From contig NZ_CP014275.1 in NCBI RefSeq assembly GCF_001578105.1, forward strand, positions 3,414,501 through 3,478,500: a stretch of DNA of 64,000 nt. The letters run 5' to 3'. Positions within the stretch are counted from its first letter, which is position 1. The number at the start of each line of letters is the position of its first letter. Made by a program: the position numbers and the translations under genes. Origin of the DNA: Martelella sp. AD-3. GTDB lineage: Bacteria; Pseudomonadota; Alphaproteobacteria; Rhizobiales; Rhizobiaceae. Below, one piece after another: positions 35,502 to 44,300 of this stretch. Under the pieces are notes generated by a model. It saw nothing but the letters and a program-made list of their open reading frames with translations, did not search any database and was not told the DNA's origin.

Positions 35502-36149
35502 ATGACCGGACAGACAATACTGATCGCCGATGATCACCCGTTGTTCCGCAGCGCCCTGAAACAGGCCATCAGCGGCATGGCGACCTATTACGCCGTTGTC
35601 GAGGCTGGCGATTTCGACGGCGTGCAGCTGGCCGCCCGGGAAAACCCCGAGGCGGACCTGCTGCTGCTCGATCTCGCCATGCCGGGGGTCAGCGGGCTTT
35701 CCGGCCTGATCACGCTGAAGGCGGAGTTTTCCAGCCTGCCGATCGTGGTGATTTCGGCAAGCGATGACGACGATACGATCCGCCGCTCGCTGGCGCTCGG
35801 CGCCTCCGGCTTCATCTCCAAATCCGCCGGCATCGATGAATTGCGCAACGGCATTCGCACCGTGCTTTCCGGCGAGATCTATACGCCGGAGAACTTCGAG
35901 GGCGGCGAGGAGACCGACCCCGACATCGCCGACATGCTGGAACGGCTGCAGACGCTCACCCCACAGCAGTCGCGCGTGCTGCGCATGTTGTGCGAGGGCC
36001 TTCTCAACAAGCAGATCGCCTACGAACTCGGCGTATCCGAGGCGACCGTGAAGGCGCATGTTTCGGCGATCCTCCTGAAGCTTAATGTCGACAGCCGCAC
36101 CCAGGCGGTGATCCAGTTGGGCAAGGTCAATATGGCCATGGTCGCGTGA
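35502..36149 (+). CDS. NarL/LuxR-family response regulator (CrbR-like candidate)
   Basis: A 215-residue response regulator. The receiver domain (residues 1-125) has the acidic pocket ADDHP, phospho-acceptor D57 in LLLLDLAMPG, the conserved SAS and the lysine of FISKSAG. The LuxR helix-turn-helix covers about residues 150-210 (LTPQQSRVLRMLCEGLLNKQIAYELGVSEATVKAHVSAI). A very strong ribosome site (GGGAGGAGG) precedes ATG 35502. No kinase is adjacent; the only histidine kinase in the window is the transporter-fused one at 41.4-44.9 kb. Kinases of that architecture pair with NarL-type regulators in the CrbS/CrbR acetate-switch system, so partnership is possible but unproved. Confidence 0.88.
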   Translation: MTGQTILIADDHPLFRSALKQAISGMATYYAVVEAGDFDGVQLAARENPEADLLLLDLAMPGVSGLSGLITLKAEFSSLPIVVISASDDDDTIRRSLALGASGFISKSAGIDELRNGIRTVLSGEIYTPENFEGGEETDPDIADMLERLQTLTPQQSRVLRMLCEGLLNKQIAYELGVSEATVKAHVSAILLKLNVDSRTQAVIQLGKVNMAMVA

Positions 36150-36170
36150 CGCGCGACAAAGGATTTTATT

Positions 36171-36211
36171 CCTGTCATGGCTTTACGTCATGATAGGCCA
36201 TGCGCTATAGT
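36171..36211 (+). promoter_or_regulatory. promoter with inverted-repeat operator upstream of the S24 repressor gene
   Basis: CCTGTCATG (36171-36179) and CATGATAGG (36189-36197) form a near-perfect inverted repeat (8 of 9) with a 9-base spacer. A -35-like TTTACG (36182-36187) lies in the spacer and a -10-like TATAGT (36206-36211) follows 18 bases later. Autorepression by the downstream protein is inferred. Confidence 0.45.
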
Positions 36212-36253
36212 CCCGCCGTTATCAACGCGCCAACGTGGCCGGAGTGAACAGTC

Positions 36254-36931
36254 ATGTCCAGCAGGCTTCGCCACAGCGCCATCTGGGACGCGATCGATGA
36301 TCTGGCCGCGCGCCACAAGCTGACCCCTTCGGGCCTTGCGCGCAGGGCCGGGCTTGATCCGACCGCTTTCAACAAGTCCAAACGGCTTGGCAAGGACGGG
36401 CGTGAACGCTGGCCGTCGATGGAATCGATCGCCAAGGTGCTCGATGCGACGGGCAGCGATCTGACCGCCTTTCTCGACGCGGAAGCCGGCCGCGCGAACG
36501 ATGGGGGCGCGCCGCCATCAGGCGCCTTCCCGCCGCAACCCTCCACCATTCCCCTGCTCGGCCTTGCCCGCGCCGGCACCGGCGGCTTTTTCGACGACGG
36601 CGGCTTTCCCGTCGGCCAGGGCTGGGACGAGGTCGATTTTCCCGCGCCCGCGCGCGACAGCCACAGCGTCTATGCGCTCGAGGTGCAGGGCGACAGCATG
36701 CTGCCGCTCTACCGCGACGGCGACGTGCTGATCGTCGAGGCCAACGCCGAAACCCGCAAGGGCGACCGCGTCGTGGTCAAGACCCATGACGGCGAAGTCA
36801 TGGCCAAGGTTCTGGTGCGCCGCACCAGCCGCCAGATCGAGCTCATGTCGATCAACCCCGCCCACGAAAACCTCACCTTCGATCTTGCCGCCGTGGAATG
36901 GATCGCCCGCATCATCTGGGCGAGCCAGTGA
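36254..36931 (+). CDS. S24-family (LexA/CI-like) helix-turn-helix repressor with intact cleavage dyad
   Basis: A 225-residue protein. An N-terminal helix-turn-helix (LTPSGLARRAGLDPTAFNKSKRL, residues ~23-45, and PSMESIAKVLDATGSDL) joins through a flexible Gly/Pro-rich linker to a C-terminal S24 peptidase domain. The nucleophile is S148 in EVQGDSMLPLYRDGD. A lysine 37 residues later (K185, in GEVMAKVL) matches the Ser-Lys spacing of LexA. A candidate self-cleavage Ala-Gly bond lies at A107-G108 (LARAGTGG). No phage genes are nearby, so this looks like a resident stress-type repressor rather than a prophage one. The next gene, terB-like, begins after ~95 bases containing a repeat. Confidence 0.85.
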   Translation: MSSRLRHSAIWDAIDDLAARHKLTPSGLARRAGLDPTAFNKSKRLGKDGRERWPSMESIAKVLDATGSDLTAFLDAEAGRANDGGAPPSGAFPPQPSTIPLLGLARAGTGGFFDDGGFPVGQGWDEVDFPAPARDSHSVYALEVQGDSMLPLYRDGDVLIVEANAETRKGDRVVVKTHDGEVMAKVLVRRTSRQIELMSINPAHENLTFDLAAVEWIARIIWASQ

Positions 36932-36932
36932 A

Positions 36933-36975
36933 GCATTTCGCAGTCAGCCGGAACGCCTGACGTCCGCGAAAATGC
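36933..36975 (+). repeat. REP-like hairpin repeat, copy B, abutting the S24 gene stop
   Basis: GCATTTCGC (36933-36941) pairs with GCGAAAATGC (36966-36975), and the interior follows copy A (CAGTCAGCCGGAACGCCTGACGTCC read across 36941-36965). It starts exactly one base after the TGA at 36929-36931. Confidence 0.65.
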
Positions 36976-37025
36976 AGGAAAACCAATAGAATGCTGAAAT
37001 CCGCATCCAATCGAAAGACATGCCC

Positions 37026-37442
37026 ATGACCCGGACACCGCTCACTCATTATGATGCCCTGATCTATGTGATGGTCATGGCTTCAGCCGTAGACAGCGCC
37101 ATGAGCGATGACGAACTGGCTCGCATCGGCCATATCACCCGCTCGCTGCCGGCCTTCCGCGGGTTTGACGAGGACCGCATAACCGATGTGGCCCATGCCT
37201 GCGCCGACATCCTGTCCGGCGACGAGGGCATGGATATCGCCCTCGAAATCATCCGCGACACGCTGCCGGCGCGGCTTTACGACACGGCCTACGCGCTCGC
37301 GGTCGAGATCATGTCGGTGGACCAGGCGATCAGACCGGAGGAGATCCGCCTGCTGCAGTTGCTGCGCGACAGGTTGCACCTCGACAAACTGACCTGTGCA
37401 GCAATCGAACGCGGCGCGATTGCGCGCTACCGCGCACTTTAA
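37026..37442 (+). CDS. TerB-like tellurite-resistance family protein
   Basis: A 138-residue, mostly helical acidic protein resembling TerB-like domains: YDALIYVMVMASAVDSAMSDDEL carries the DxxxxxxE pattern typical of metal-binding TerB helices, mirrored later by AVEIMSVDQAIRPEEIRLL. ATG 37026 has GAAAG nine bases upstream; the ATG six bases before it is too close. The name comes from tellurite operons, but isolated TerB-like proteins have no proven link to tellurite. It is flanked on both sides by REP-like copies B and C. Confidence 0.72.
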   Translation: MTRTPLTHYDALIYVMVMASAVDSAMSDDELARIGHITRSLPAFRGFDEDRITDVAHACADILSGDEGMDIALEIIRDTLPARLYDTAYALAVEIMSVDQAIRPEEIRLLQLLRDRLHLDKLTCAAIERGAIARYRAL

Positions 37443-37443
37443 C

Positions 37444-37484
37444 GCATTTCGCAGTCAGATGGAGTCACATGACTGCGAAAATTA
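37444..37484 (+). repeat. REP-like hairpin repeat, copy C, abutting the terB-like stop
   Basis: GCATTTCGC (37444-37452) begins one base after the TAA at 37440-37442. CGCAGTCA and TGACTGCG form a perfect inner 8-bp stem, and the right arm GCGAAAATTA ends near 37484. A+T-rich tail similar to copy A follows (AAAACAAAGAGATAG). Confidence 0.65.
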
Positions 37485-37764
37485 ATCAAAAACAAAGAGA
37501 TAGGGCGGTTACGCGCGTCCGTGACAGGCGAAACCGCTTTGGATGTCAGCGTCGGGCGCGAAAGTGGGATTCGTTTTCCGACAAGCCGATGATCTGGACG
37601 CGGTTGCCGATTTTTCGGCCGGGAACGCGTGGGACAGGTCGCAGGCTCGAAGAATCTTAGCGTGTATTTGATAAAAATCACTCTTACATGTTGTGATTTT
37701 TTCAAAACGTGCCTTTACTTGAAACCTGCAGAATTGCACGTATTGCGGGTTTCAGGAGGGTTCG
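37485..37764. other. intergenic region before the GT2 gene
   Basis: Together with copy C this is a 322-base stretch without a gene. It holds the tail of repeat C, a G+C-rich middle with no recognisable feature, then an A+T-rich promoter zone from about 37655 that contains the FNR-type box. AGGAGGG before 37765 is the ribosome site of the glycosyltransferase gene. Confidence 0.6.
37668..37681 (+). promoter_or_regulatory. FNR/FixK-type binding site upstream of the GT2 gene
   Basis: TTGAT-AAAA-ATCAC matches the FNR-family consensus TTGAT-N4-ATCAA at 9 of 10 specified positions. It is 84 bases before the ATG of the glycosyltransferase gene, in an A+T-rich stretch, which is a suitable position for activation. 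Oxygen-responsive control is inferred. Confidence 0.6.
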
Positions 37765-39660
37765 ATGACGGCTTCGTCCTTGTACGCGGTACCGCGCCCA
37801 AGCCCGAAGTCATCGACCCGGCGGGACGGGCGGGTGAGCGATCCGTTTGCCGGCGAACGACGCATGCTGCGCCGCCTTGGCTACGAGGACGCGCTGATCG
37901 AACGGGCCGAAACATCCGCCCGGCAAAACGGCACCACCATAGAGGACGAACTTCTCGCCGAAGGCTCTGTTCTGCCGGAGGCCTATTATCGTCGCCTCGC
38001 CTTCTATCTCGGCCTGCCTTTCCTTGCACGGATCGACCCCGAAGCCGTTTCCGACCGGCGCAGGATCGACCGGCTGCTGGTCTCTCCGTCCGGCCTGCGC
38101 CTGGAAAGCGGCGAGGGCGGCGCGACATTCGCGATCATCCCGCGCGCGAAAGACCTGGCAGATCTGCATGCCCGCCTTTCCTTCCGCCCCGCCATTCGCC
38201 GGGCCGTGGTGGTAACCATGCCGTCGACGATCCGCGAGACCGTCTGGCAGGTGGGGGCTCAGCGCCGGCTCGCCAACACGATCCACCGGCTGATGGTATG
38301 GGAACCGCGCTTTTCGGCGCGGATCGTGTTCTGGGGCAAGCAGGGCTTTCTGCTCGGCGGCAGCGTTGCCACCTTTCTCGTCGGACTCGTCCTTTTCACC
38401 GCCGAGACGCTGCTCCTGACGCATATCCTGTTTTCAACTCTCTACGCCCTCTCCCTCCTCATCCGGCTTGCGGCGGTGGCAAGCAGTCCCGGCGAGGCAA
38501 CGCAATCCGTGGAAGACGAGGAGGAAGGCGCCTTGCCGGTTTATACGGTGCTGGTCGCCCTCTACCGCGAAGCCAACATGATCCCGCAGCTCGTCGACCA
38601 CATGAAGAGACTGAACTGGCCTGCCTCGCGGCTCGACGTCAAGCTTGTCTGCGAAGCAGATGACAGCGCCACCATCGCTGCCATAAGGGCCGAGAGGCTG
38701 CCGCCGCAATTCGAACTGGTCAGCGTTCCGCCGGCCCTGCCGCGCACCAAGCCGAAGGCGCTGGACTACGCGCTTTCCGGCGCGCGCGGGTCTCTTCTCA
38801 CCATCTATGATGCCGAAGACCGGCCGCATCCCGACCAGTTGCGCGAGGCCTGGCGCGCCTTTCGGAAGGGACCGGCGACGCTCGGCTGTCTGCAAGCGCC
38901 GCTTGTCGTCGACAATATCGGGCAGAACTGGATCTCGGCGCTGTTTGCCTGCGAGTATGCAGGCCTCTTCCGCGGCATCCTGCCGTTTCTGGCGCGCCAC
39001 CGTTTCCCCCTGCCGCTTGGCGGAACGTCGAACCATTTCCGCACCGATGTCCTGCGTGCGTGCCGCGCCTGGGACCCCTACAATGTGGCCGAAGATGCCG
39101 ATCTTGGCCTGAGGCTGCACCGTCTCGGCTATCACTGCGGGGTGATCGGCAACCCGACGCTGGAGGAAGCTCCGACAAGTGCGAAAGCCTGGACCGCCCA
39201 GCGCTCACGCTGGATCAAGGGCTGGCTGCAGACGCTTCTGGTCGCGCTGCGTGAGCCATCCCGGCTCTTTTCGGAACTGGGCACGCTCGGCGCACTGGTG
39301 TTTCTCGCCAACGGCGCAGGCGTCGTCCTGTCCTCGCTGCTGCACCCGCTCCTTTTCGCCGCGCTGTTCATGACGACCGCGGCGATCATCCATCCGGACT
39401 ATGATTCCGGTCCGATTCACCAGGTTCTCTCGGGCATCGATATTGCCAACATCCTGGCAAGCTACTGGGTTTTCCTGAGGCTCGGCCTGTCCCGCATGCA
39501 GCCGCAGGAAGCGCGGCAGATGCGCGCGGATGCGCTCTACCTGCCGCTCTACTGGCTGATGCTCTCCTTCGCCGCCTGGAAGGCGCTGGCCGAGCTCTAT
39601 CGTGCCCCGTTTTTGTGGCGCAAGACGGCGCATCGGCCGAGCCGGAAGGAGAGCCGCTGA
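37765..39660 (+). CDS. membrane glycosyltransferase family 2 with MshEN-like N-terminal domain
   Basis: A 631-residue inner-membrane protein. Residues ~30-95 (RRLGYEDALIERAETSARQN, then IEDELLAEGSVLPEAYYRRLAFYLGLPF) resemble the N-terminal MshEN domain of type II secretion ATPases, a fold that binds cyclic di-GMP in some proteins. Two membrane helices precede a GT2 domain: VALYREANM, YDAEDRPHPDQ, EDADLGLRL and the processive-type QRSRWIKGW. Three or four helices follow. This is the architecture of a polysaccharide synthase lacking a PilZ domain. A strong AGGAGGG precedes the start. The product is unknown; no accessory export genes adjoin it. Confidence 0.85.
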   Translation: MTASSLYAVPRPSPKSSTRRDGRVSDPFAGERRMLRRLGYEDALIERAETSARQNGTTIEDELLAEGSVLPEAYYRRLAFYLGLPFLARIDPEAVSDRRRIDRLLVSPSGLRLESGEGGATFAIIPRAKDLADLHARLSFRPAIRRAVVVTMPSTIRETVWQVGAQRRLANTIHRLMVWEPRFSARIVFWGKQGFLLGGSVATFLVGLVLFTAETLLLTHILFSTLYALSLLIRLAAVASSPGEATQSVEDEEEGALPVYTVLVALYREANMIPQLVDHMKRLNWPASRLDVKLVCEADDSATIAAIRAERLPPQFELVSVPPALPRTKPKALDYALSGARGSLLTIYDAEDRPHPDQLREAWRAFRKGPATLGCLQAPLVVDNIGQNWISALFACEYAGLFRGILPFLARHRFPLPLGGTSNHFRTDVLRACRAWDPYNVAEDADLGLRLHRLGYHCGVIGNPTLEEAPTSAKAWTAQRSRWIKGWLQTLLVALREPSRLFSELGTLGALVFLANGAGVVLSSLLHPLLFAALFMTTAAIIHPDYDSGPIHQVLSGIDIANILASYWVFLRLGLSRMQPQEARQMRADALYLPLYWLMLSFAAWKALAELYRAPFLWRKTAHRPSRKESR

Positions 39661-39740
39661 GGCGCATCGGACAGGCCTGTGATGAGAGCAAGCGCCGTTC
39701 AATCGGCGAGGCGCTCCCGGACGGGCGCGTCGCAATCCAT

Positions 39741-39814
39741 TGGAGCGGGTAACGGGAATCGAACCCGTGCGTTCAGCTTGGGAAGCTGACAGGCTACCAT
39801 TACATCATACCCGC
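39741..39814 (-). tRNA. tRNA-Gly (anticodon CCC)
   Basis: A full cloverleaf on the minus strand: acceptor GCGGGTA pairs with TACCCGC, the anticodon stem is TCAGC/GCTGA around loop TTCCCAA (anticodon CCC), and the T-arm is ACGGG-TTCGATT-CCCGT. The discriminator is T, and CCA is encoded (39741-39743). Confidence 0.96.
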
Positions 39815-39831
39815 GCATGGCCTGATGGCGA

Positions 39832-39861
39832 TCATTACCACCGCCGCGGGCTTTCCGGCAA
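39832..39861 (-). promoter_or_regulatory. candidate promoter of tRNA-Gly
   Basis: On the minus strand TTGCCG (39861-39856) and TAATGA (39837-39832) are separated by 18 bases and lie 17 bases before the tRNA 5' end, a fitting arrangement for a tRNA promoter. Confidence 0.4.
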
Positions 39862-40225
39862 GCTGAAAAACAGGTCGTCGGCCCGGAGCGCCGGAGCCGG
39901 CAGGCAATAATCAGAGGTAGCAACGCCGGAGGGGTTGACGGCGCGCGCGGCGTGACTAAATCTGTGAGCGCCGATCGCAACAGGGCAGACCCGCAGGGGC
40001 CGGCCATTTTTCGCGCGACGGGGTCATCCCCCCAAAATCCGCGCGCGACGGCAAACCCGGTGCCGGGCCCCTCTGGCGAGAGTTTGACGGCGCTCTCGTG
40101 ATGTCGGCACCGCCCGCAAATTAGCCGGCGGACATGTCTATCATGCTTCACAACCATCGCGTCGGATCGCGTGCGCAAGGCGCATGCGCGTCCAACGACA
40201 TCGCCGCACCATCGAAGGTGCTGCC
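39862..40225. other. intergenic region between tRNA-Gly and the DUF475 gene
   Basis: About 360 bases with no supported gene, no tRNA-end direct repeat and no integrase remnant that I can see. Open frames here lack ribosome sites and family similarity. AAGG eight bases before ATG 40226 is the ribosome site of the next gene. Confidence 0.5.
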
Positions 40226-41275
40226 ATGACCTCCACCCTTTCCTATTTCAAATGGGCTTTCATTGTCACGGCGGTCGGTCTTCTCGCCAGCGCCGCCTAC
40301 GGCTATTTCAGCTTCGGGGCCGGCGGAGCGCTGACCTGTCTCTTCATCACCGCCGTGCTCGCAGTGCTCGAAATCTCGCTCTCCTTCGACAATGCGGTGG
40401 TCAACGCCAACAAGCTGAAGGCGATGAGTCATGTCTGGCAGCGGCGCTTCCTCACCTGGGGCATTCTGATCGCCGTTTTCGGCATGCGGCTTGTCTTTCC
40501 GCTGGTCATCGTCGCGCTTGCCGCGAAAATCGGACCAATCGCCGCCATTCATCTGGCCTTCGCCGAGCCGCGCGCCTATGCCGAGATCATGCATCATGCC
40601 CATCTGCCGATCGCCGCTTTCGGCGGCACCTTTCTTCTGATGGTCGGGCTCACCTATTTTTTCGATCATGACAAGGACGTGCACTGGCTGCCCTGGCTGG
40701 AGGAACCGATGGCGCGATCGGCCTCGATCAAGGGCATCGAGATCGGCATCGCGCTCGTTCTCATCCTCGTCTTTTCCGGCCTGGTGGCCGAAGAGCGCGC
40801 GCAAGATTTCCTCTATCCCGCCCTTTACGGCCTGATCACCTTCCTTGCTGTCGAAATCCTGAGCGGCTTTCTGGATGCAAGCCAGGCCAAGGCGGCAAAA
40901 ACGGCGGCCCAGGGCGGGCTCGGCGCCTTCATCTATCTGGAAGTGCTCGACGCGAGCTTTTCCTTCGACGGGGTGGTCGGCGCCTTCGCCCTGACGAAAA
41001 ACCTGCTGGTGATCGCCATCGGGCTCGGCATCGGCGCGATGTATGTGCGCTCGCTGACGATCCTGCTGGTCGACCGCAAGACGCTGTCGCATTTCCGCTT
41101 TCTCGAACACGGCGCCTTCTACGCCATCCTGGTGCTGGCGGTGATCATGTTCGCCCAGACGCTGGTCCATATCCCCGAAGCGGTGACCGGGCTTGTCGGC
41201 GCTGGCCTGATCGGACTTTCGCTCTGGTCATCGTTGCGCTGGCGAAAGCTGGAGCGGATAAAACAGGCGCTTTAG
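40226..41275 (+). CDS. DUF475 integral membrane protein (TerC-like superfamily)
   Basis: A 349-residue protein with about nine hydrophobic segments. It carries the paired acidic membrane motifs of the TerC/DUF475 group: LEISLSFDNAVVNANKLK near residue 50 and FSFDGVVGAFALT near residue 250. YFFDHDKDVHWLPWLEEP forms a charged loop in the middle. ATG 40226 is preferred over an upstream ATG (40184) that adds 14 residues outside the family. Some TerC-like proteins export manganese; for DUF475 the function is not known. Confidence 0.85.
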   Translation: MTSTLSYFKWAFIVTAVGLLASAAYGYFSFGAGGALTCLFITAVLAVLEISLSFDNAVVNANKLKAMSHVWQRRFLTWGILIAVFGMRLVFPLVIVALAAKIGPIAAIHLAFAEPRAYAEIMHHAHLPIAAFGGTFLLMVGLTYFFDHDKDVHWLPWLEEPMARSASIKGIEIGIALVLILVFSGLVAEERAQDFLYPALYGLITFLAVEILSGFLDASQAKAAKTAAQGGLGAFIYLEVLDASFSFDGVVGAFALTKNLLVIAIGLGIGAMYVRSLTILLVDRKTLSHFRFLEHGAFYAILVLAVIMFAQTLVHIPEAVTGLVGAGLIGLSLWSSLRWRKLERIKQAL

Positions 41276-41392
41276 AACATTGCCGGCCCGCAAGACCGGT
41301 TTCCGCCCTCGCTGGGATTGCTCAGGCGCCGCGTCGGTTCGCGCGGTCAAAGGATGACCTGACTGACCGGAGACATGAAGGAGCGGCGGTCC

Positions 41393-44300
41393 CTATTCGG
41401 CCGCCGCCCTGTGAAAGATCGCGATCTGGTTGAGGAAGGCGCGCAGCAAAGCCGGTTTCAGCGGCTTGTGCTGAACGACAATGTCCTCCTCCTCCGCCAG
41501 ATCGCGCACGTCCTGGGTGCGGTCCGCCGTCAGCAAAAGGGCCGGAACGTGACGCTGGTAATGCTCGCGCAGGGCAACGACCGCGCGCACGCCGCTGCCG
41601 CCATTGTCGAGGTGATAGTCGGCGATGATGACGTCGGGCACAATGTCGATCGCGCCGGCTGTTTCCGCGCTGCGGGCGACGTGGACATCCGCTCCCCAGC
41701 CGCCGAGGAGCACCCGCATCCCCTCGAGAATGGCCTCCTCATTGTCGATGCAGAGCACCTTGAGGCCGGCGATGGCCTGGCCGGGCAAACGGCCCGTCGG
41801 CTTTGCCGCCTGCGGCGCGGTCTCGGCTCCGGCGTCGGCAAGCGGCACGGTCAGCCGGAACACGGTGCCCCCGCCAGGCGCAGGAGAGAGCGCGACCGGG
41901 TGTTCGAGCATGCGGGCCAGCCGGTCGACGATCGAAAGGCCGAGGCCAAGCCCCTGGGCCGCGCGCGCGCCCTCGTCCAGCCGGGTGAACTCCTTGAACA
42001 CGCTTTCCGCCTTTGAGGCCGGAATGCCGATGCCGGTATCATGCACCTCGATCACCGCGTGATCGCCATGGCGGCGCACGCCGACCAGCACCTTGCCGGA
42101 AATCGTGTACTTGATCGCGTTCGACACCAGGTTCTGCACCAGACGCCTGAGGGCGTGGGCGTCCGAGCGCACCTTGAGCGACGATCTGACCACGGTGAAT
42201 TTCAGCCCCCGCTCGTCGGCAAGCGGACGAAAGTCGGTTTCGACCCGTCTCAACATGTCGCCGAGATTCACTGCGGTGAAATGCGGTTTCATCGCGCCGG
42301 CGTCGAGCCGGGAAATGTCCAGAACAGCACCCAGGATATCCTCGACCGATTGCAGCGCGGAATCGATCTTCTCGGCGAATGCGCGATCCTCGCCATCGGC
42401 CGGCATGCGCTCGCCCAGCGCAGTTGCATAAAGCCGGGCGGCGTTGAGCGGCTGCAGGATGTCATGCCCGGCGGCGGCGAAGAACCGCGTCTTGCCGATA
42501 TTGGCCTCGTCGGCGGCCGCACGCGCGACACGCAGCGCCTTGTTGACCTCGGTGAGCTCCGCCGTGCGCGCGGCCACGCGCTGTTCCAGCGTCTCATTGG
42601 CCTGCTTGAGCGCCAGATCGGCCTCCACCCGCTGGGTGACATCGGTGAAGGTGACGACCATGCCGGCTTCGGGCATGGCGCGCGACTGCACCTCGATGAT
42701 CCGCCGTCCCTTGTCGAGAACCATCGGAAAGGCGCTCTCGTGCGCGCGCAGCCGGCGCAGCGCCTCGCGCGCCTCGTCACCGGTAAGATCGCCGCGCGAG
42801 GACAACCGGCCCATGATGTTGATCAGCGGATAGCCCACCTGGCCGACCTCTTCGGGCAGGTTGAGCAGCGCGCGAAAGCGCTTGTTCCAGACGGTGAGTC
42901 GGTTGGAGGCATCGAAAACCGCAATGCCCTGATCGATCTGGGCGAGAGCGGTCTGCAACAGGCCCTGATTATACTGCAGCGCCTCGCTTGCCTGGTCGAG
43001 CAGGAAGGCGGCATCGCCGGAGGCCGCTTCGGCGCGCTGCAGCACCAACGACAGGACAAGGCGCGCCGAGGACGAGCCGATGGCGCTGCCGAGCAATTGT
43101 TCGGAAAAGTGAATGAGCGCCATGTCGGCCTGTTCGTCATCGCCCATGCGCCGGCCGGCATTGCGCTCGAAGGTGGCAAACGAGCGCGCCGTGCGCTCCG
43201 CGCCGAGATAGCCGTTCAGCGTCTCGCGCAGCATGCCGACGGAAACGCCCGTGCCGATGCCGCGCGCGGAGGACTGCCAGCGGGCCTGGCGCTTGACGAA
43301 AATGCCGGACTGGATGCGCTCCAGCGGACGCGCCTGCCGGCTGAGCGAGCCGAGAACGAGGCCGGCGACATTGATCAGCAACGACAGGCAGGTGACGTTC
43401 AGCAGAATATCGGCATCCGGGCCGACGAAAAGTCCGGTGCCTGGAATGATGAAGTTCATCACTTCGCCGGCAATCGCCGAATGGTCCGGCCCGCCAAGGC
43501 TCGGCACGAACAGCAGATAGACCCAGGTGAGGAAGCCGAGCGACAGGCCGAGGATGGCGCCGCGCGCATTGGCCGTGCGCCAGACAAGGCCGATGAACAG
43601 CGCGGGCGCGACCTGGGCGATGGCCGCGAAAGCCAGAAGCCCGATCGAGAACAGGCCCCGGTCGCTGTCGATATGGCGGTAATAGGCATAGCCGAGCAGC
43701 ATGACGCCGAGGATCGAGGCGCGGCGGATGTTGAGCAGCAGCGAATAGAAATCCTGTCGGTGGGCGCCGCCGGCAATCATCCGGCGCCTGAGCAGGATGG
43801 GGTTGACGATATCGTTCGAGAGCATGATGGCGAGCGCCACCGAGGCGACGATGACCATGGCCGTTGCCGCCGAAAAGCCGCCAAGGAAGGTGACCAGCGA
43901 GATCAGCGGCTGCCCCTGGGTGAGCGGCAGCTGCAGCACGTAGAGGTCCGGATCGACGCCCGGCCCCAGCGTTATCGCCCCGCCGATCGCAACCGGCAGC
44001 ACCAGAAGGTTTATGGCGATCAGATAGGCCGGAAACAGGAAACGGGCGAGACTGAGCTCGCCCTCGGTTCGGTTCTCGACAACGGTCACATGGAACTGGC
44101 GCGGCAGAAGCAGGATGGCGAAGGCCGAGAGGACGGTGAGCAGCACCCAGCGGCTGATCGGCGTCTCATAGGTGAGTGCCGCTGCGGCCGCGGCATTTTC
44201 CCGCGCGGCGGCCAGAAGATCTGCAGGTCCGTTGTAGAGAACGAAAAGCACGAACAGACCGACCGAACCGAAGGCCACCAGCTTGACCACCGATTCCATG

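Noticed and set aside
36254..36931. Prophage repressor
   Set aside because: The protein is CI/LexA-like, but there are no phage structural, replication or integrase genes in the window.
37026..37442. Tellurite-resistance determinant
   Set aside because: An isolated TerB-like protein without terC, terD, terE or terZ is not evidence of resistance.
39741..40225. Integrated element at tRNA-Gly
   Set aside because: No integrase, no repeated tRNA 3' end and no shift in gene content were found beside the tRNA.
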